Below are positions 1-9,309 of a stretch of 56,281 nucleotides of DNA, piece after piece. This stretch comes from Pseudomonas congelans (GTDB lineage Bacteria; Pseudomonadota; Gammaproteobacteria; Pseudomonadales; Pseudomonadaceae). Positions within the stretch are counted from its first letter, which is position 1. Each line of letters opens with the position of its first letter. Below the pieces are notes generated by a model. It had not been told where the DNA came from. It searched no databases and worked only from the letters and a program-made list of their open reading frames with translations. Location: positions 129,239 through 185,519 of the forward strand of contig NZ_FNJH01000009.1 of the NCBI RefSeq assembly GCF_900103225.1, read 5' to 3'. A program made the position numbers and the translations under genes.

Positions 1-107
1 TCGTTCCTCACGCTCCAGCGTGGGAATGCCGTGCGTGACGCTCTGCGTCACAAATCTGCGCCGCGCCACCGTTCTCAGGACAGGATGCGGAGCATGGGCA
101 CGATAGT
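1..107. repeat. Composite palindrome (REP-like) cluster, cut by window edge
   Basis: Intergenic palindromes: an imperfect dyad around CACGCTCCAGCGTG (about 8-21), a perfect GTGACGC-TCT-GCGTCAC (35-51), and a half unit ending in GCATGGGCACGATAG. The same modules recur at about 14.7, 19.4, 49.6-50.2 and 56.1 kb. The remaining bases up to 155 show no gene. The cluster may extend to the left of the window. Confidence 0.7.
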
Positions 108-155
108 GTTTTCCTTACACTGGACACGGGTAGGAAAGGGGCAAGTCGTAACCCC

Positions 156-2519
156 TCAACTGGCCGCCGCAATCAATCCGCGTCGCTCCAGCGCCACCTG
201 AGTCCCTTCCGAACTCATCCGCACCAGGTTCACCGGAATGGATTTGGCCGCAGGGGTGTTGCCGTGTTTATCCCGGTTGGCCAGTGGCAGCAGGCCGTTG
301 GTTTCCGGGTAATACGCTGCGCAGCAACCCTGCGGCACGTCGTAGGGGATGACCTTGAAGCCTGCCGCACGCCGCGCCGTGGTCGGGTCGAGCGCCGTCT
401 GAAACTCGATGTAGTCCCCGGCCTTCAGCCCCAGGCGCTCGATGTCCTGCGGGTTGAGCATCACCACCATGCGATCGCCAAAGATGTCCCGATAACGGTC
501 ATCGTTGGAATACACCGTGGTGTTGAACTGGTCATGGCTGCGGATCGTCATCAACTGCAAATGCTCGGCGCCCGGAGGCGTGTCGTCTTCGTCGTAGATG
601 CCTTCGGGAAACAGAAAGTTGGCCTTGCCCGACTCGGTGTCCCATTTGCGCTCACTGGCGGCGTTAGGCAGACGGAAACCTCCGGGTTCGAGGATGCGCT
701 GATTGAAATCATAGAACTGCTCGGGCAGCACTTCTTCGATCTTGTCGCGAATCCTGGCGTAGTCGCCCACATAGCTGTCCCAGTCCACCTTGGGATTGGG
801 CGCAAGCGTCGCTTTGGCGATACCGGCGATGATGGCGATTTCGGAAATCAGATGTTTTGACGCAGGCTCGAGCATGCCGGTCGAGCCGTGCACCATCGAC
901 ATCGAGTCTTCCACCGTAATGGTTTGCGCTACACCGCTCTGCAGGTCGCGTTCCGAACGCGCCACGCACGGCAGCAGGAAGGCCTTCTGGCCATGAACTG
1001 TCGCGCTGCGGTTGAGCTTGGTATTGACCAGCACAGTCATCTTCAGGCGGCTGACGGTCGGGCAGATCACATCGGTGTCCGGAATGGCGCGGAAGAAATT
1101 GCCACCCATTGAGATGAGCGCTTCCACCTCACCACGCAACAGGGCTTCGCAGGTCTCGGCCACGGCGTGACCTTTCTTTCTGGATGCCTCGAAACCGAAC
1201 ACCTTGCTCATGCTGGCCAGAAACGGTTCGCCGGCCTTTTCATAGATGCCCATCGTCCTGTCGCCCTGTACGTTGGAGTGTCCACGTACCGGGCAAGCCC
1301 CCGCACCCAGCTTGCCGATGTTGCCGCGCAACAGCAGCAGGTTGATGATCTGCTGCATGGCGTCGCCGCCACGCTTGTGCTGCGTGATGCCCATCCCCCA
1401 GCAGCAGATGACCCCTTTCGAACGCTTGTAGACCGTCGCCACCTCTTCGATGGCCTGACGCGTCAGGCCCGAATGGCGCTCGATGATGTCCCAAGGCAAC
1501 TGTCGGCAATAATCGGCGTACTGCTCAAAGCCATGGGTGTGTTCTTCAATGAACGCCACATCGAGGACGCGCGGCAGGTTTTCACGCTGCGCCACGTCAT
1601 CGGCTTCGATCACGGCCTTGCAAACACCTTGCAGGGCGATCATGTCGCCGCCGATCCTGACTTGATGGTACTGGGAGCTGATTTCCACCCCATGCAGACT
1701 GAGCATGTCGCGCGGATCCTGCGGCGCCGCAAAACGTACCAGCGCCCTTTCCCGCAGCGGGTTGAACGAGATGATGCTCGCGCCCCGGCGCGCGGCGGCG
1801 TGCAGCTCGGACATCATCCGCGGGCTGTTGGTCCCGGGGTTCTGGCCGATGATGAAAATCGCGTCGGCGTTCTCGAAATCTTCCAGCGTCGTGGTGCCTT
1901 TGCCGACCCCGATCGACTCGGGCAGCGCTGCGGTGGTGGTCTCATGGCACATGTTCGAGCAGTCAGGGAAGTTGGCCATGCCGTACAGGCGACCGAACAG
2001 CTGATACAGAAATGCGGCTTCGTTCGACGTGCGCCCGGAGGTGTACAGCTCCAGCTTCCACGGGTCGCTCAGGCCGCGCAGCTCTTCGCCGATCTCGGCG
2101 AACGCCTCGTCCCAAGTGACGGGCAGGTATTTGTCACTGGCGGCGTCGTAGCGCATCGGCTCGGTGATACGGCCTTCGGCTTCCAGCTGGTGATCGCTCC
2201 AGGTCGCCAGTTCGCTGACCGTATGCCGGGCGAAGAACTCAGGGGTCACGCGTTTCTTGGTCGATTCCCAGGCCAGTGCCTTGGCACCGTTCTCGCAGTA
2301 TTCAAAGGTGTGCGGTTTCTTCGGGTCCGGCCAGGAGCAGCTGGGGCAGTCGAAGCCGCCAGGCTTGTTCATGGACATCAGCGTGCGGTTACCCTTGATC
2401 AGCACATGCTGGTGCAACAGGTGCTTGTTGACCGCACTGAGCGCGGGCCAGCCACCCGCCGGCGTGCCGTCGGTCTGTGATCCTTGGAGCGGGGCCCGGG
2501 AATTTTCCGATTCAGACAT
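156..2519 (-). CDS. Molybdopterin oxidoreductase, FdhF/YdeP family
   Basis: A 787-residue protein of the formate-dehydrogenase-like molybdopterin oxidoreductase family. It matches the YdeP type by overall sequence character and by the N-terminal segment CPSCSW (Cys58, Cys61) followed by Cys75 in a YCENGAK context, which looks like an iron-sulfur cluster site. The middle holds the molybdopterin-binding region (IIGQNPGTNSPRM, then CWGMGITQHK), and the C-terminal part is the dinucleotide-binding beta-barrel domain ending at NLVRMSSEG. E. coli YdeP has been linked to acid resistance, but its substrate is not settled. No fdhD, iron-sulfur subunit or cytochrome subunit lies next to it, so it may act as a soluble single-subunit enzyme. 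The gene stands alone between a palindrome cluster and trkA. Confidence 0.85.
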   Translation of the reverse strand: MSESENSRAPLQGSQTDGTPAGGWPALSAVNKHLLHQHVLIKGNRTLMSMNKPGGFDCPSCSWPDPKKPHTFEYCENGAKALAWESTKKRVTPEFFARHTVSELATWSDHQLEAEGRITEPMRYDAASDKYLPVTWDEAFAEIGEELRGLSDPWKLELYTSGRTSNEAAFLYQLFGRLYGMANFPDCSNMCHETTTAALPESIGVGKGTTTLEDFENADAIFIIGQNPGTNSPRMMSELHAAARRGASIISFNPLRERALVRFAAPQDPRDMLSLHGVEISSQYHQVRIGGDMIALQGVCKAVIEADDVAQRENLPRVLDVAFIEEHTHGFEQYADYCRQLPWDIIERHSGLTRQAIEEVATVYKRSKGVICCWGMGITQHKRGGDAMQQIINLLLLRGNIGKLGAGACPVRGHSNVQGDRTMGIYEKAGEPFLASMSKVFGFEASRKKGHAVAETCEALLRGEVEALISMGGNFFRAIPDTDVICPTVSRLKMTVLVNTKLNRSATVHGQKAFLLPCVARSERDLQSGVAQTITVEDSMSMVHGSTGMLEPASKHLISEIAIIAGIAKATLAPNPKVDWDSYVGDYARIRDKIEEVLPEQFYDFNQRILEPGGFRLPNAASERKWDTESGKANFLFPEGIYDEDDTPPGAEHLQLMTIRSHDQFNTTVYSNDDRYRDIFGDRMVVMLNPQDIERLGLKAGDYIEFQTALDPTTARRAAGFKVIPYDVPQGCCAAYYPETNGLLPLANRDKHGNTPAAKSIPVNLVRMSSEGTQVALERRGLIAAAS

Positions 2520-2673
2520 GGGGTGTGTTCTCTCTCATAAAGCCCGTGAAGGCATGAAGCTCGTGTGTCTGAGATACACGGGCCCAGAGAGAATTCGCCC
2601 GAGTCGACGAGCGTTGCCGACAGGGCGCGTCGGCAAGAGGTTCAGTCAGGGTCGCACCCTGTTCAGGAGCGGT

Positions 2674-4047
2674 TCAGAAAAAGCTCAGGCCGACCTGAAA
2701 CAGCCGTTCCACATCGCGGATGCACTTCTTGTCCACAAGGAACATGATCACATGGTCACCGGATTCGATCACGGTGATGTCGTGAGCGATAAGCACCTGT
2801 TCGGCGCGGATAACCGCACCGATTGCCGTGCCGGTCGGCAGGTTGATGTCCTTGATGGCGCGGCCCACGACTTTGCTGGATTTCGAGTCGCCGTGAGCGA
2901 CGATCTCGATGGCTTCGGCTGCACCGCGCCGCAGCGAATGCACGCTGACGATATCGCCGCGGCGCACGTGGGCCAGCAGTGTGCCAATGGTTGCCAACTG
3001 CGGGCTGACCGCAACGTCGATTTCGCCACCCTGCACCAGGTCGACGTAGGCCGGATTATTGATCAGCGTCATCACCTTGCGGGCACCCAGACGCTTGGCC
3101 AGCAGCGACGACATGATGTTGGCTTCATCGTCGTTGGTCAGCGCCAGGAACAGGTCGGTGTTGCCGATGTTTTCTTCCAGCAGCAGGTCGCGGTCCGATG
3201 AGCTGCCCTGTAGCACCACTGTACTGTCCAGGTGCTCCGACAGATAGCGGCAGCGCGCCGGGCTCACTTCGATGATCTTCACCTGATAGCGGCTTTCAAT
3301 GGCTTCAGCCAGACGCTCGCCGATGTTGCCGCCACCGGCGATGACAATACGTTTGTAGTTCTCGTCCAAGCGCCGCAGCTCGCCCATCACGGCGCGAATG
3401 TCAGCCTTGGCGGCGATGAAGAACACCTCGTCGTCGGCCTCGATGACTGTGTCGCCATGCGGCAGTATCGCCCGGTCGCGCCGATAGATCGCCGCGATGC
3501 GTGTGTCGACATTCGGCATGTGCGCTCGTAGCTGGCGCAGCGGCTGACCCACCAACGCGCCGCCGTAATAGGCTTTGACCGCGACCAACTGCGCCTTGCC
3601 TTCGGCGAAGTCGATCACCTGCAGCGCGCCGGGGTACTCGATCAGACGCTTGATGTAGTTGGTGACGACCTGCTCCGGACTGATCAGCACATCGACCGGG
3701 ATCGCGCTTTTATCGAACAGGCCTGCGCGCGTCAGGTACGCCGCTTCACGGATGCGCGCGATCTTGGTTGGCGTGTGGAACAGCGTATGCGCCACCTGAC
3801 AGGCAATCATGTTGGCTTCGTCGCTGCTGGTCACCGCAACCAGCATGTCGGCGTCGTCTGCGCCGGCCTGACGCAATACCGCCGGGTAGGAGCCCTTGCC
3901 CTGCACGGTACGGATGTCCAGACGGTCGCCCAGATCGCGCAACCGGTCGCCGTCAGTGTCGACCACGGTGATATCGTTGGCTTCGCCCGCCAGATGCTCG
4001 GCCAGCGTACCGCCCACCTGCCCTGCACCCAGAATGATGATTTTCAC
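2674..4047 (-). CDS. trkA: Trk potassium uptake regulatory NAD-binding protein TrkA
   Basis: A 457-residue peripheral membrane protein that gates the TrkH/TrkG potassium channel. Two Rossmann/RCK halves are visible: the first begins with GAGQVGG at residues 7-13 and the second with GGGNIGERLAE near residue 238, each followed by a TrkA_C-type domain. The length is typical of the full two-RCK form. It is the last gene of a minus-strand operon, starting 4 bases after the rsmB stop, so translation is probably coupled. No trkH is present in the window, which is usual since the membrane subunit is often encoded elsewhere. Confidence 0.95.
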   Translation of the reverse strand: MKIIILGAGQVGGTLAEHLAGEANDITVVDTDGDRLRDLGDRLDIRTVQGKGSYPAVLRQAGADDADMLVAVTSSDEANMIACQVAHTLFHTPTKIARIREAAYLTRAGLFDKSAIPVDVLISPEQVVTNYIKRLIEYPGALQVIDFAEGKAQLVAVKAYYGGALVGQPLRQLRAHMPNVDTRIAAIYRRDRAILPHGDTVIEADDEVFFIAAKADIRAVMGELRRLDENYKRIVIAGGGNIGERLAEAIESRYQVKIIEVSPARCRYLSEHLDSTVVLQGSSSDRDLLLEENIGNTDLFLALTNDDEANIMSSLLAKRLGARKVMTLINNPAYVDLVQGGEIDVAVSPQLATIGTLLAHVRRGDIVSVHSLRRGAAEAIEIVAHGDSKSSKVVGRAIKDINLPTGTAIGAVIRAEQVLIAHDITVIESGDHVIMFLVDKKCIRDVERLFQVGLSFF

Positions 4048-4051
4048 GCGC

Positions 4052-5377
4052 TTACTCCCGCGCCGCAGCGATCTTGATCAGTTTGGCGTAGTAGAAACCA
4101 TCGTGGCCACCTTGCTGGGCCAGCAGCTGGCGACCATGGTTTTGCTTGATACCCGCGGGTGGCTGTCCGGCCTGCCCGGCAATATCCAGCTCTCTGGCCC
4201 CGGAGGTACGCGCCAGAAACGCCTCGATGACGTCGGTGTTTTCGGTCGGCAGTGTCGAACAGGTCGCGTACACCAGCATGCCGCCTACTTGCAGCGTAGG
4301 CCACAAGGCGTCGAGCAGCTCGCCCTGCAAGGCCGCCAGCGCAGCGATGTCGTCTGCCTGGCGAGTCAGTTTGATGTCCGGATGGCGACGAATCACGCCG
4401 GTCGCCGAGCACGGTGCATCGAGCAGGATGCGCTGGAACGGTTTGCCGTCCCACCACTGCGTCGTCTCACGTGCGTCGGCGGCGATCAGCTCGGCACCCA
4501 GGCCCAGGCGATCAAGGTTTTCACGCACGCGCACCAGACGCTTGGCTTCCAGATCCACCGCCACCACGCCGCTCAGTTGCGGCTGCACTTCCAGCAAATG
4601 GCAGGTTTTGCCACCCGGCGCGCAGCAGGCATCGAGTACCCGTTGCCCGGGGGCCAGTTCCAGCAGGTCGGCGGCCAGTTGCGCGGCTTCGTCCTGCACG
4701 CTGATCCAGCCTTCGGCAAAACCGGGCAGCGAGCGCACATCGCACGGCTCGGCGAGGACGATGCCGTCCTGACTGAAGGTGCACGCGCTGGCTTGCAGGC
4801 CGGCAGTGTTGAGCAGTTCGAGGTATTGATCGCGACGGTGATGGCGTCGGTTGACGCGCAAAATCATCGGCGGGTGCGCATTGTTGGCCGCGCAGATGGC
4901 TTCCCACTGTTCCGGCCAGGCCGCTTTCAAGGCTTTCTGCAGCCAGCGCGGGTGGGCCGTACGCACCACCGGGTCGTGTTCCAGCTCGATCAGCAGTGCC
5001 TCGCCGTCACGCTGCGCATTGCGCAGCACGGCGTTGAGCAAGCCTTTGGCCCAGGGCTTTTTCAATTTGTCGGCGCAGCCTACGGTTTCGCCGATGGCAG
5101 CGTGGGCCGGAATGCGGCTGTAGAACAGCTGATAGAGGCCGACCAGCAACAACGCTTCAACGTCGGCGTCGGCGGCCTTGAATGGCTTTTGCAGCAGTTT
5201 GGCCGCCAGTGCCGACAGGCGTGGCTGCCAGCGCGCGGTACCGAACGCCAGGTCCTGAGTCAGGCCACGATCTCGCACCTCGACCTTGTCCAGTTGAGTC
5301 GGCAACGAGCTGTTCAGCGAAGCCTTGCCGCTGAGCACGGCAGCCAGTGCCTTGGCGGCGGCCAGACGCGGGTTCAT
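4052..5377 (-). CDS. rsmB: 16S rRNA (cytosine-967-C5)-methyltransferase RsmB
   Basis: Methylates C967 of 16S rRNA using S-adenosylmethionine. An N-terminal NusB-like RNA-binding domain (roughly residues 1-140) precedes a Rossmann methyltransferase domain with the SAM motif DACCAPGGKTCHLLE and the two cysteines typical of m5C enzymes, in DAPCSATGV and YATCSTLPTEN. A reading frame is open for 40 further codons upstream, but the start at 5377 (MNPRLAAAKAL) is chosen because it forms an ATGA overlap with the fmt stop and matches the usual N-terminus; this gives 441 residues. It lies in the def-fmt-rsmB-trkA operon. Confidence 0.94.
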   Translation of the reverse strand: MNPRLAAAKALAAVLSGKASLNSSLPTQLDKVEVRDRGLTQDLAFGTARWQPRLSALAAKLLQKPFKAADADVEALLLVGLYQLFYSRIPAHAAIGETVGCADKLKKPWAKGLLNAVLRNAQRDGEALLIELEHDPVVRTAHPRWLQKALKAAWPEQWEAICAANNAHPPMILRVNRRHHRRDQYLELLNTAGLQASACTFSQDGIVLAEPCDVRSLPGFAEGWISVQDEAAQLAADLLELAPGQRVLDACCAPGGKTCHLLEVQPQLSGVVAVDLEAKRLVRVRENLDRLGLGAELIAADARETTQWWDGKPFQRILLDAPCSATGVIRRHPDIKLTRQADDIAALAALQGELLDALWPTLQVGGMLVYATCSTLPTENTDVIEAFLARTSGARELDIAGQAGQPPAGIKQNHGRQLLAQQGGHDGFYYAKLIKIAAARE

Positions 5378-6318
5378 TGGCCCAGCACCGTGCCGATGGC
5401 AAATTTCTCGCGGCGGCTGTTGAACAGGTCGGTGAAGTTCAGCGGCTTGCCGCCCGGCAATTGCAGACGGGTCAGGCGCAGCGCGTTCTGCCCGCACGCG
5501 ACGATCAGGCCATCCTTGCTGGCGCCGAGAATCGTCCCCGGCGCGCCCTGCCCTTCGGCCAGATCGGCGGCCAGGACTTTCAGGGTTTCCTGGTTCAGCG
5601 TGCTGTGGCAGATCGGCCAGGGGTTGAAGGCGCGGACCAGACGCTCAAGCTCATCGGCCGGACGTGTCCAGTCCAGGCGCGCCTCGTCCTTGTTCAGTTT
5701 GTGGGCATAGTTGGCCAGGCTGTCATCCTGAACCTCGCCGACCAGCGAACCATCCGCCAGACCGGCAATGGCCTGCAACACAGCAGGCGGACCGAGTTCG
5801 GCCAGACGATCATGTAGCGTGCCGCCAGTATCCTGCGCGGTAATCGGGGTGACGGCCTTGAGCAGCATCGGCCCGGTGTCCAGGCCCGCTTCCATGCGCA
5901 TCACGGTCACGCCGCTCTCGGCATCACCGGCCTGCACCGCGCGCTGAATCGGCGCCGCACCGCGCCAGCGTGGCAGCAGCGACGCATGGCTGTTGATGCA
6001 ACCCAGGCGCGGAATATCCAGCACCACTTGCGGCAGGATCAGGCCGTAGGCGACTACCAACATCAAATCGGGTTGCAGCGCTGCCAGTTCAGCCTGGGCG
6101 GCAGGATCGCGCAGTGTTGGCGGCTGCATGACCGGTACGTCATGTTGCAGCGCCAGTTGCTTGACCGGGCTGGGCATCAGCTTTTGTCCACGACCGGCCG
6201 GGCGATCGGGCTGGGTGTACACGGCGACGATCTGGTGAGGGCTGTCGAGCAGGGCCTTGAGGTGTTCGGCGGCAAATTCCGGGGTGCCGGCGAAGACGAT
6301 GCGCAGTGGCTCAGTCAT
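5374..6318 (-). CDS. fmt: Methionyl-tRNA formyltransferase
   Basis: Transfers a formyl group from 10-formyl-tetrahydrofolate to initiator Met-tRNA. The catalytic triad of the family is visible: Asn109 and His111 in GCINSHASLLPRWRGAAP and Asp147 in AGLDTGPM. The C-terminal tRNA-binding OB-like domain follows (about 205-314). At 314 residues it is full length. It lies 53 bases downstream of def, with a terminator-like hairpin in the gap, and overlaps rsmB by four bases (ATGA). Confidence 0.97.
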   Translation of the reverse strand: MTEPLRIVFAGTPEFAAEHLKALLDSPHQIVAVYTQPDRPAGRGQKLMPSPVKQLALQHDVPVMQPPTLRDPAAQAELAALQPDLMLVVAYGLILPQVVLDIPRLGCINSHASLLPRWRGAAPIQRAVQAGDAESGVTVMRMEAGLDTGPMLLKAVTPITAQDTGGTLHDRLAELGPPAVLQAIAGLADGSLVGEVQDDSLANYAHKLNKDEARLDWTRPADELERLVRAFNPWPICHSTLNQETLKVLAADLAEGQGAPGTILGASKDGLIVACGQNALRLTRLQLPGGKPLNFTDLFNSRREKFAIGTVLGQ

Positions 6319-6332
6319 GGAGTTCTCATTAT

Positions 6333-6358
6333 AAAAAAAGGCCTGTTCAGGCCTTTTG
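6333..6358 (-). terminator. Terminator-like hairpin between def and fmt
   Basis: On the minus strand a GGCCTG-AA-CAGGCC stem flanked by A and T runs (AAAA before, seven T after) lies between the def stop and the fmt start. It has the form of an intrinsic terminator yet sits inside an otherwise co-oriented operon. It could reduce fmt expression relative to def, or fmt may have its own promoter. No separate fmt promoter is obvious in the 15 bases after the hairpin. Confidence 0.7.
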
Positions 6359-6371
6359 GGGTAACGACGGA

Positions 6372-6878
6372 TCAGGCGTTGAGCTTGTGCTGCTTTTCGA
6401 GCTTCTTCTTGATCCGGTCACGCTTGAGGTTGGAAAGGTAATCGACGAACAGCTTGCCGTTCAGGTGATCGCATTCGTGTTGAATACAGGTCGCGAGCAG
6501 CCCTTCGGCCACCAGTTCGTAAGGCTTGCCATCGCGGTCCAGGGCTTTGACGCGGACCTTTTGCGGACGGTCGACGTTCTCGTAGAAGCCCGGTACCGAC
6601 AGGCAGCCCTCCTGATACTGATCCATTTCATCGGTCAGTTTTTCGATTTCAGGATTGATGAAGACCATCGGTTCGCTGCGGTCTTCACTGAGGTCCATGA
6701 CAACCACGCGCTTGTGGACGTTGACCTGAGTCGCGGCCAGGCCAATACCTGGCGCTTCGTACATGGTTTCAAACATGTCGTCGACCAACTGGCGAATGCC
6801 GTCGTCTACCATCGCCACAGGTTTGGCGATGGTGCGCAGGCGCGAATCGGGAAATTCGAGGATGTTTAGAATGGCCAT
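6372..6878 (-). CDS. def: Peptide deformylase
   Basis: Removes the N-formyl group from nascent proteins; a metal (Fe2+) hydrolase. All three family motifs are present: GIGLAATQV at 44-52, EGCLS at 90-94 (metal ligand Cys92) and QHECDH at 133-138 (metal ligands His134 and His138, catalytic Glu135). At 168 residues it is the usual length of the E. coli-type enzyme. It heads the minus-strand operon def-fmt-rsmB-trkA and is divergent from the LysM-protein gene. Confidence 0.98.
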   Translation of the reverse strand: MAILNILEFPDSRLRTIAKPVAMVDDGIRQLVDDMFETMYEAPGIGLAATQVNVHKRVVVMDLSEDRSEPMVFINPEIEKLTDEMDQYQEGCLSVPGFYENVDRPQKVRVKALDRDGKPYELVAEGLLATCIQHECDHLNGKLFVDYLSNLKRDRIKKKLEKQHKLNA

Positions 6879-7003
6879 ATACGTAAGAGCTGCACTGTTA
6901 AGGTAAAGTCAATGTTGGGTGCCGGGCCCGGGAGTTCAAGGCAGGCAGCCCAGGACAGGACTCTAGGGTTCGCGTGAGGCAACATGATAAAGGGATTCAC
7001 CGC

Positions 7004-8029
7004 ATGAGGAAATCACTACTCGCCCTGCTGCTGCTGACCGCCAGCGGTCTTGCGCAGGCGCAAGTGCAACTCAGGGAAGGCTATCCACAGAGCTACACCG
7101 TTGTCGCCGGGGACACACTCTGGGACATTTCCGGCAAGTTCTTGCGTGAACCGTGGAAATGGCGCGAGATCTGGCGGGCCAATCCGCAAGTCCATGATCC
7201 CGACCTGATCTACCCCGGTGACACCCTCGCGCTGACCTGGGTCGATGGTCAGCCGCGTGTGACGCTCAATCGCGGCGAGTCGCGCGGCACCATCAAATTG
7301 TCACCGCGCGTGCGCAGTACGCCGATGGTCGAGGCCATTCCGAGCATTCCGCTGGGCGCGATCAACGCATTCCTGATCAGCAATCGGATTGTCGACAGCG
7401 CCGAGCAGTTCGACAAAGCTCCCTACATCGTTGCAGGCAATGCCGAGCGCGTTCTCAGTGGCAACGGTGATCGGGCCTACGCACGGGGCGCGCTGGACCC
7501 GGCGCAGAGCGTCTATGGCATCTTCCGTCAGGGCAAGACCTACGTCGATCCCAAGACCCAGGAAGTGCTGGGCATCAACGCCGATGACGTCGGCAGCGCC
7601 GAGGTGGTTGCCACCGAGGGTGACGTCTCGACCCTGATTCTGCAGCGCTCCACACAGGAAGTGCGCCTGGGCGACCGTTTGTTCAGCAGCGAAGAGCGGG
7701 CCATCAACTCGACGTTCCTGCCCAGCGCCCCGCAGGCTCCGATAGACGGTTTGATTCTTGATGTGCCACGCGGCGTCACCCAGGTCAGCGTGCTGGATGT
7801 GGTCACGCTCGACAAGGGCAAACGCGACGGCCTGACCGAGGGCAACGTGCTGGCGATCTACAAGACCAGCGAGACCGTGCGCGACCGAATCACCGGTGAA
7901 CAGGTAAAAATCCCCGACGAACGGGCCGGCCTGCTGATGGTTTTCCGTACCTACGACAAGCTTAGTTACGCCTTGGTCCTGCAGGCCAACCGATCTTTGG
8001 CCATCATGGACAAGGTTCGCAACCCGTAG
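7004..8029 (+). CDS. LysM-domain periplasmic protein
   Basis: A 341-residue secreted protein of unknown precise role. The start at 7004 (MRKSLLALLLL) gives a clean signal peptide cut after AQA near residue 19; a GTG 30 bases upstream would bury it. A LysM peptidoglycan-binding domain spans about residues 31-80 (YTVVAGDTLWDIS, then IYPGDTLAL). The rest is a long conserved C-terminal domain with no motif I recognise. Proteins of this kind are regularly found between def and dprA in Pseudomonas and are often annotated as LysM peptidoglycan-binding proteins. It is divergent from def and upstream of dprA. Confidence 0.9.
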   Translation: MRKSLLALLLLTASGLAQAQVQLREGYPQSYTVVAGDTLWDISGKFLREPWKWREIWRANPQVHDPDLIYPGDTLALTWVDGQPRVTLNRGESRGTIKLSPRVRSTPMVEAIPSIPLGAINAFLISNRIVDSAEQFDKAPYIVAGNAERVLSGNGDRAYARGALDPAQSVYGIFRQGKTYVDPKTQEVLGINADDVGSAEVVATEGDVSTLILQRSTQEVRLGDRLFSSEERAINSTFLPSAPQAPIDGLILDVPRGVTQVSVLDVVTLDKGKRDGLTEGNVLAIYKTSETVRDRITGEQVKIPDERAGLLMVFRTYDKLSYALVLQANRSLAIMDKVRNP

Positions 8030-8152
8030 ACGCATGTTTCAGATCTGACACGGAATTGTGTGACGAACCAGACACTTATCAAATTGTTGTCAACAGAGTT
8101 ATCCACAGGTTTGTGCATCACTCGGGATGCACGATGGATCAGGGACGATCTC

Positions 8153-9271
8153 ATGCCATTGTTCGAAAATGCCCCCTCTTCGCCCGCAGAGCTGGAAGCG
8201 CGTTTGCGTATGCATCGCTTGCCCGAGATAGGGCCAAAGCGCTTTTCCAGACTGATCGAAGCCTTCGGTTCGGCATCGTCGGCGTTCAGTGCACCGGCCA
8301 GCGCATGGCGTGCACTGGGCATTCCCGGTGCCTGTGCCGAGGCGCGCCGTGACCCTTCCGTACGTGATGGTGCCAGTGCCGCACTGGCCTGGCTGGAGCG
8401 TCCGGCCCAGCATTTGCTGATGTGGGACGACCCTGGTTACCCCGCACTGCTGGCACAGATCGCCGATCCACCGCCGCTGATCTTCATTGCCGGCGACCCT
8501 GCGATCCTTGAGCGTCCGCAGTTGGGAATGGTCGGCAGTCGTCGCGCCTCCCGACCCGGGCTGGACACCGCCAGCGCTTTTGCGCGCAGCCTGGCGGCTG
8601 CCGGTTTTGTGATCACCAGTGGCTTGGCGCGGGGTATCGACGGCGCCGCGCATCAGGGCGCATTGGATGTCGGGGGGCTTACAATCGGCGTGCTTGGCAC
8701 CGGGCTCGAAAAACTTTATCCACAGCAGCATCGCGCCCTTGCCGCGCAGATGGCGGCCCAAGGCGGCGCAGTGATTTCCGAGTTCCCGCTGGACGCCGGA
8801 CCGCAGGCCAGCAACTTCCCGCGACGTAACCGAATCATCAGCGGCCTGTCGCTTGGCATAGTGGTGGTCGAGGCCAGTGTCGCCAGCGGTTCGTTGATTA
8901 CCGCGCGGCTGGCCGCCGAGCATGGACGGGAGGTTTACGCGATACCCGGCTCGATTCATCACCCTGGCGCCAAGGGCTGTCATCAGTTGATACGTGACGG
9001 CGCGACACTGGTCGAGACCGTCGAGCACATTCTTGAAGGCTTGCAGCACTGGAAGCGTGTTGCGCCCGACATCGATCCTGTCACGCCTGCGAAGCCTGCC
9101 CTTTGCGATCATCCGCTGTTGGCGCTGCTGCACGCCGCACCGCACACCAGCGAGGGGCTGTCGGTGTCATGTGGCTGGCCATTGCCCAAGGTATTAGCGG
9201 GCCTGACCGAGCTGGAGCTGGACGGACGCATAAGCTGTGAAGCAGGACGATGGTTCGCCAGAGCGACCTGA
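8153..9271 (+). CDS. dprA: DNA-processing protein DprA (Smf)
   Basis: Binds incoming single-stranded DNA and loads RecA during natural transformation; widely conserved also in species not known to be competent. The central Rossmann-like domain shows VGSRRASRPG, TSGLARGIDGAAHQGAL and the GSLITARLAAEHGREVYAIPG segment, with a winged-helix-like C-terminus (HPLLALLHAAPHTSEGLS). The frame is open upstream to a GTG at 8060, but the ATG at 8153 is preferred because the conserved N-terminal helix region (SPAELEARLRMHRLPEIGPKRF) begins just after it. This gives 372 residues. It is followed by tsaC after 38 bases. Confidence 0.93.
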   Translation: MPLFENAPSSPAELEARLRMHRLPEIGPKRFSRLIEAFGSASSAFSAPASAWRALGIPGACAEARRDPSVRDGASAALAWLERPAQHLLMWDDPGYPALLAQIADPPPLIFIAGDPAILERPQLGMVGSRRASRPGLDTASAFARSLAAAGFVITSGLARGIDGAAHQGALDVGGLTIGVLGTGLEKLYPQQHRALAAQMAAQGGAVISEFPLDAGPQASNFPRRNRIISGLSLGIVVVEASVASGSLITARLAAEHGREVYAIPGSIHHPGAKGCHQLIRDGATLVETVEHILEGLQHWKRVAPDIDPVTPAKPALCDHPLLALLHAAPHTSEGLSVSCGWPLPKVLAGLTELELDGRISCEAGRWFARAT

Positions 9272-9309
9272 GGTTAAACTGCCGCCAGGATCCAGTGGAG
9301 AGACAAACA

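Noticed and set aside
3896..5710. 604-codon plus-strand open frame over trkA, rsmB and fmt
   Set aside because: It spans three well-supported genes on the other strand and has Gln/Arg/His-rich shadow composition.
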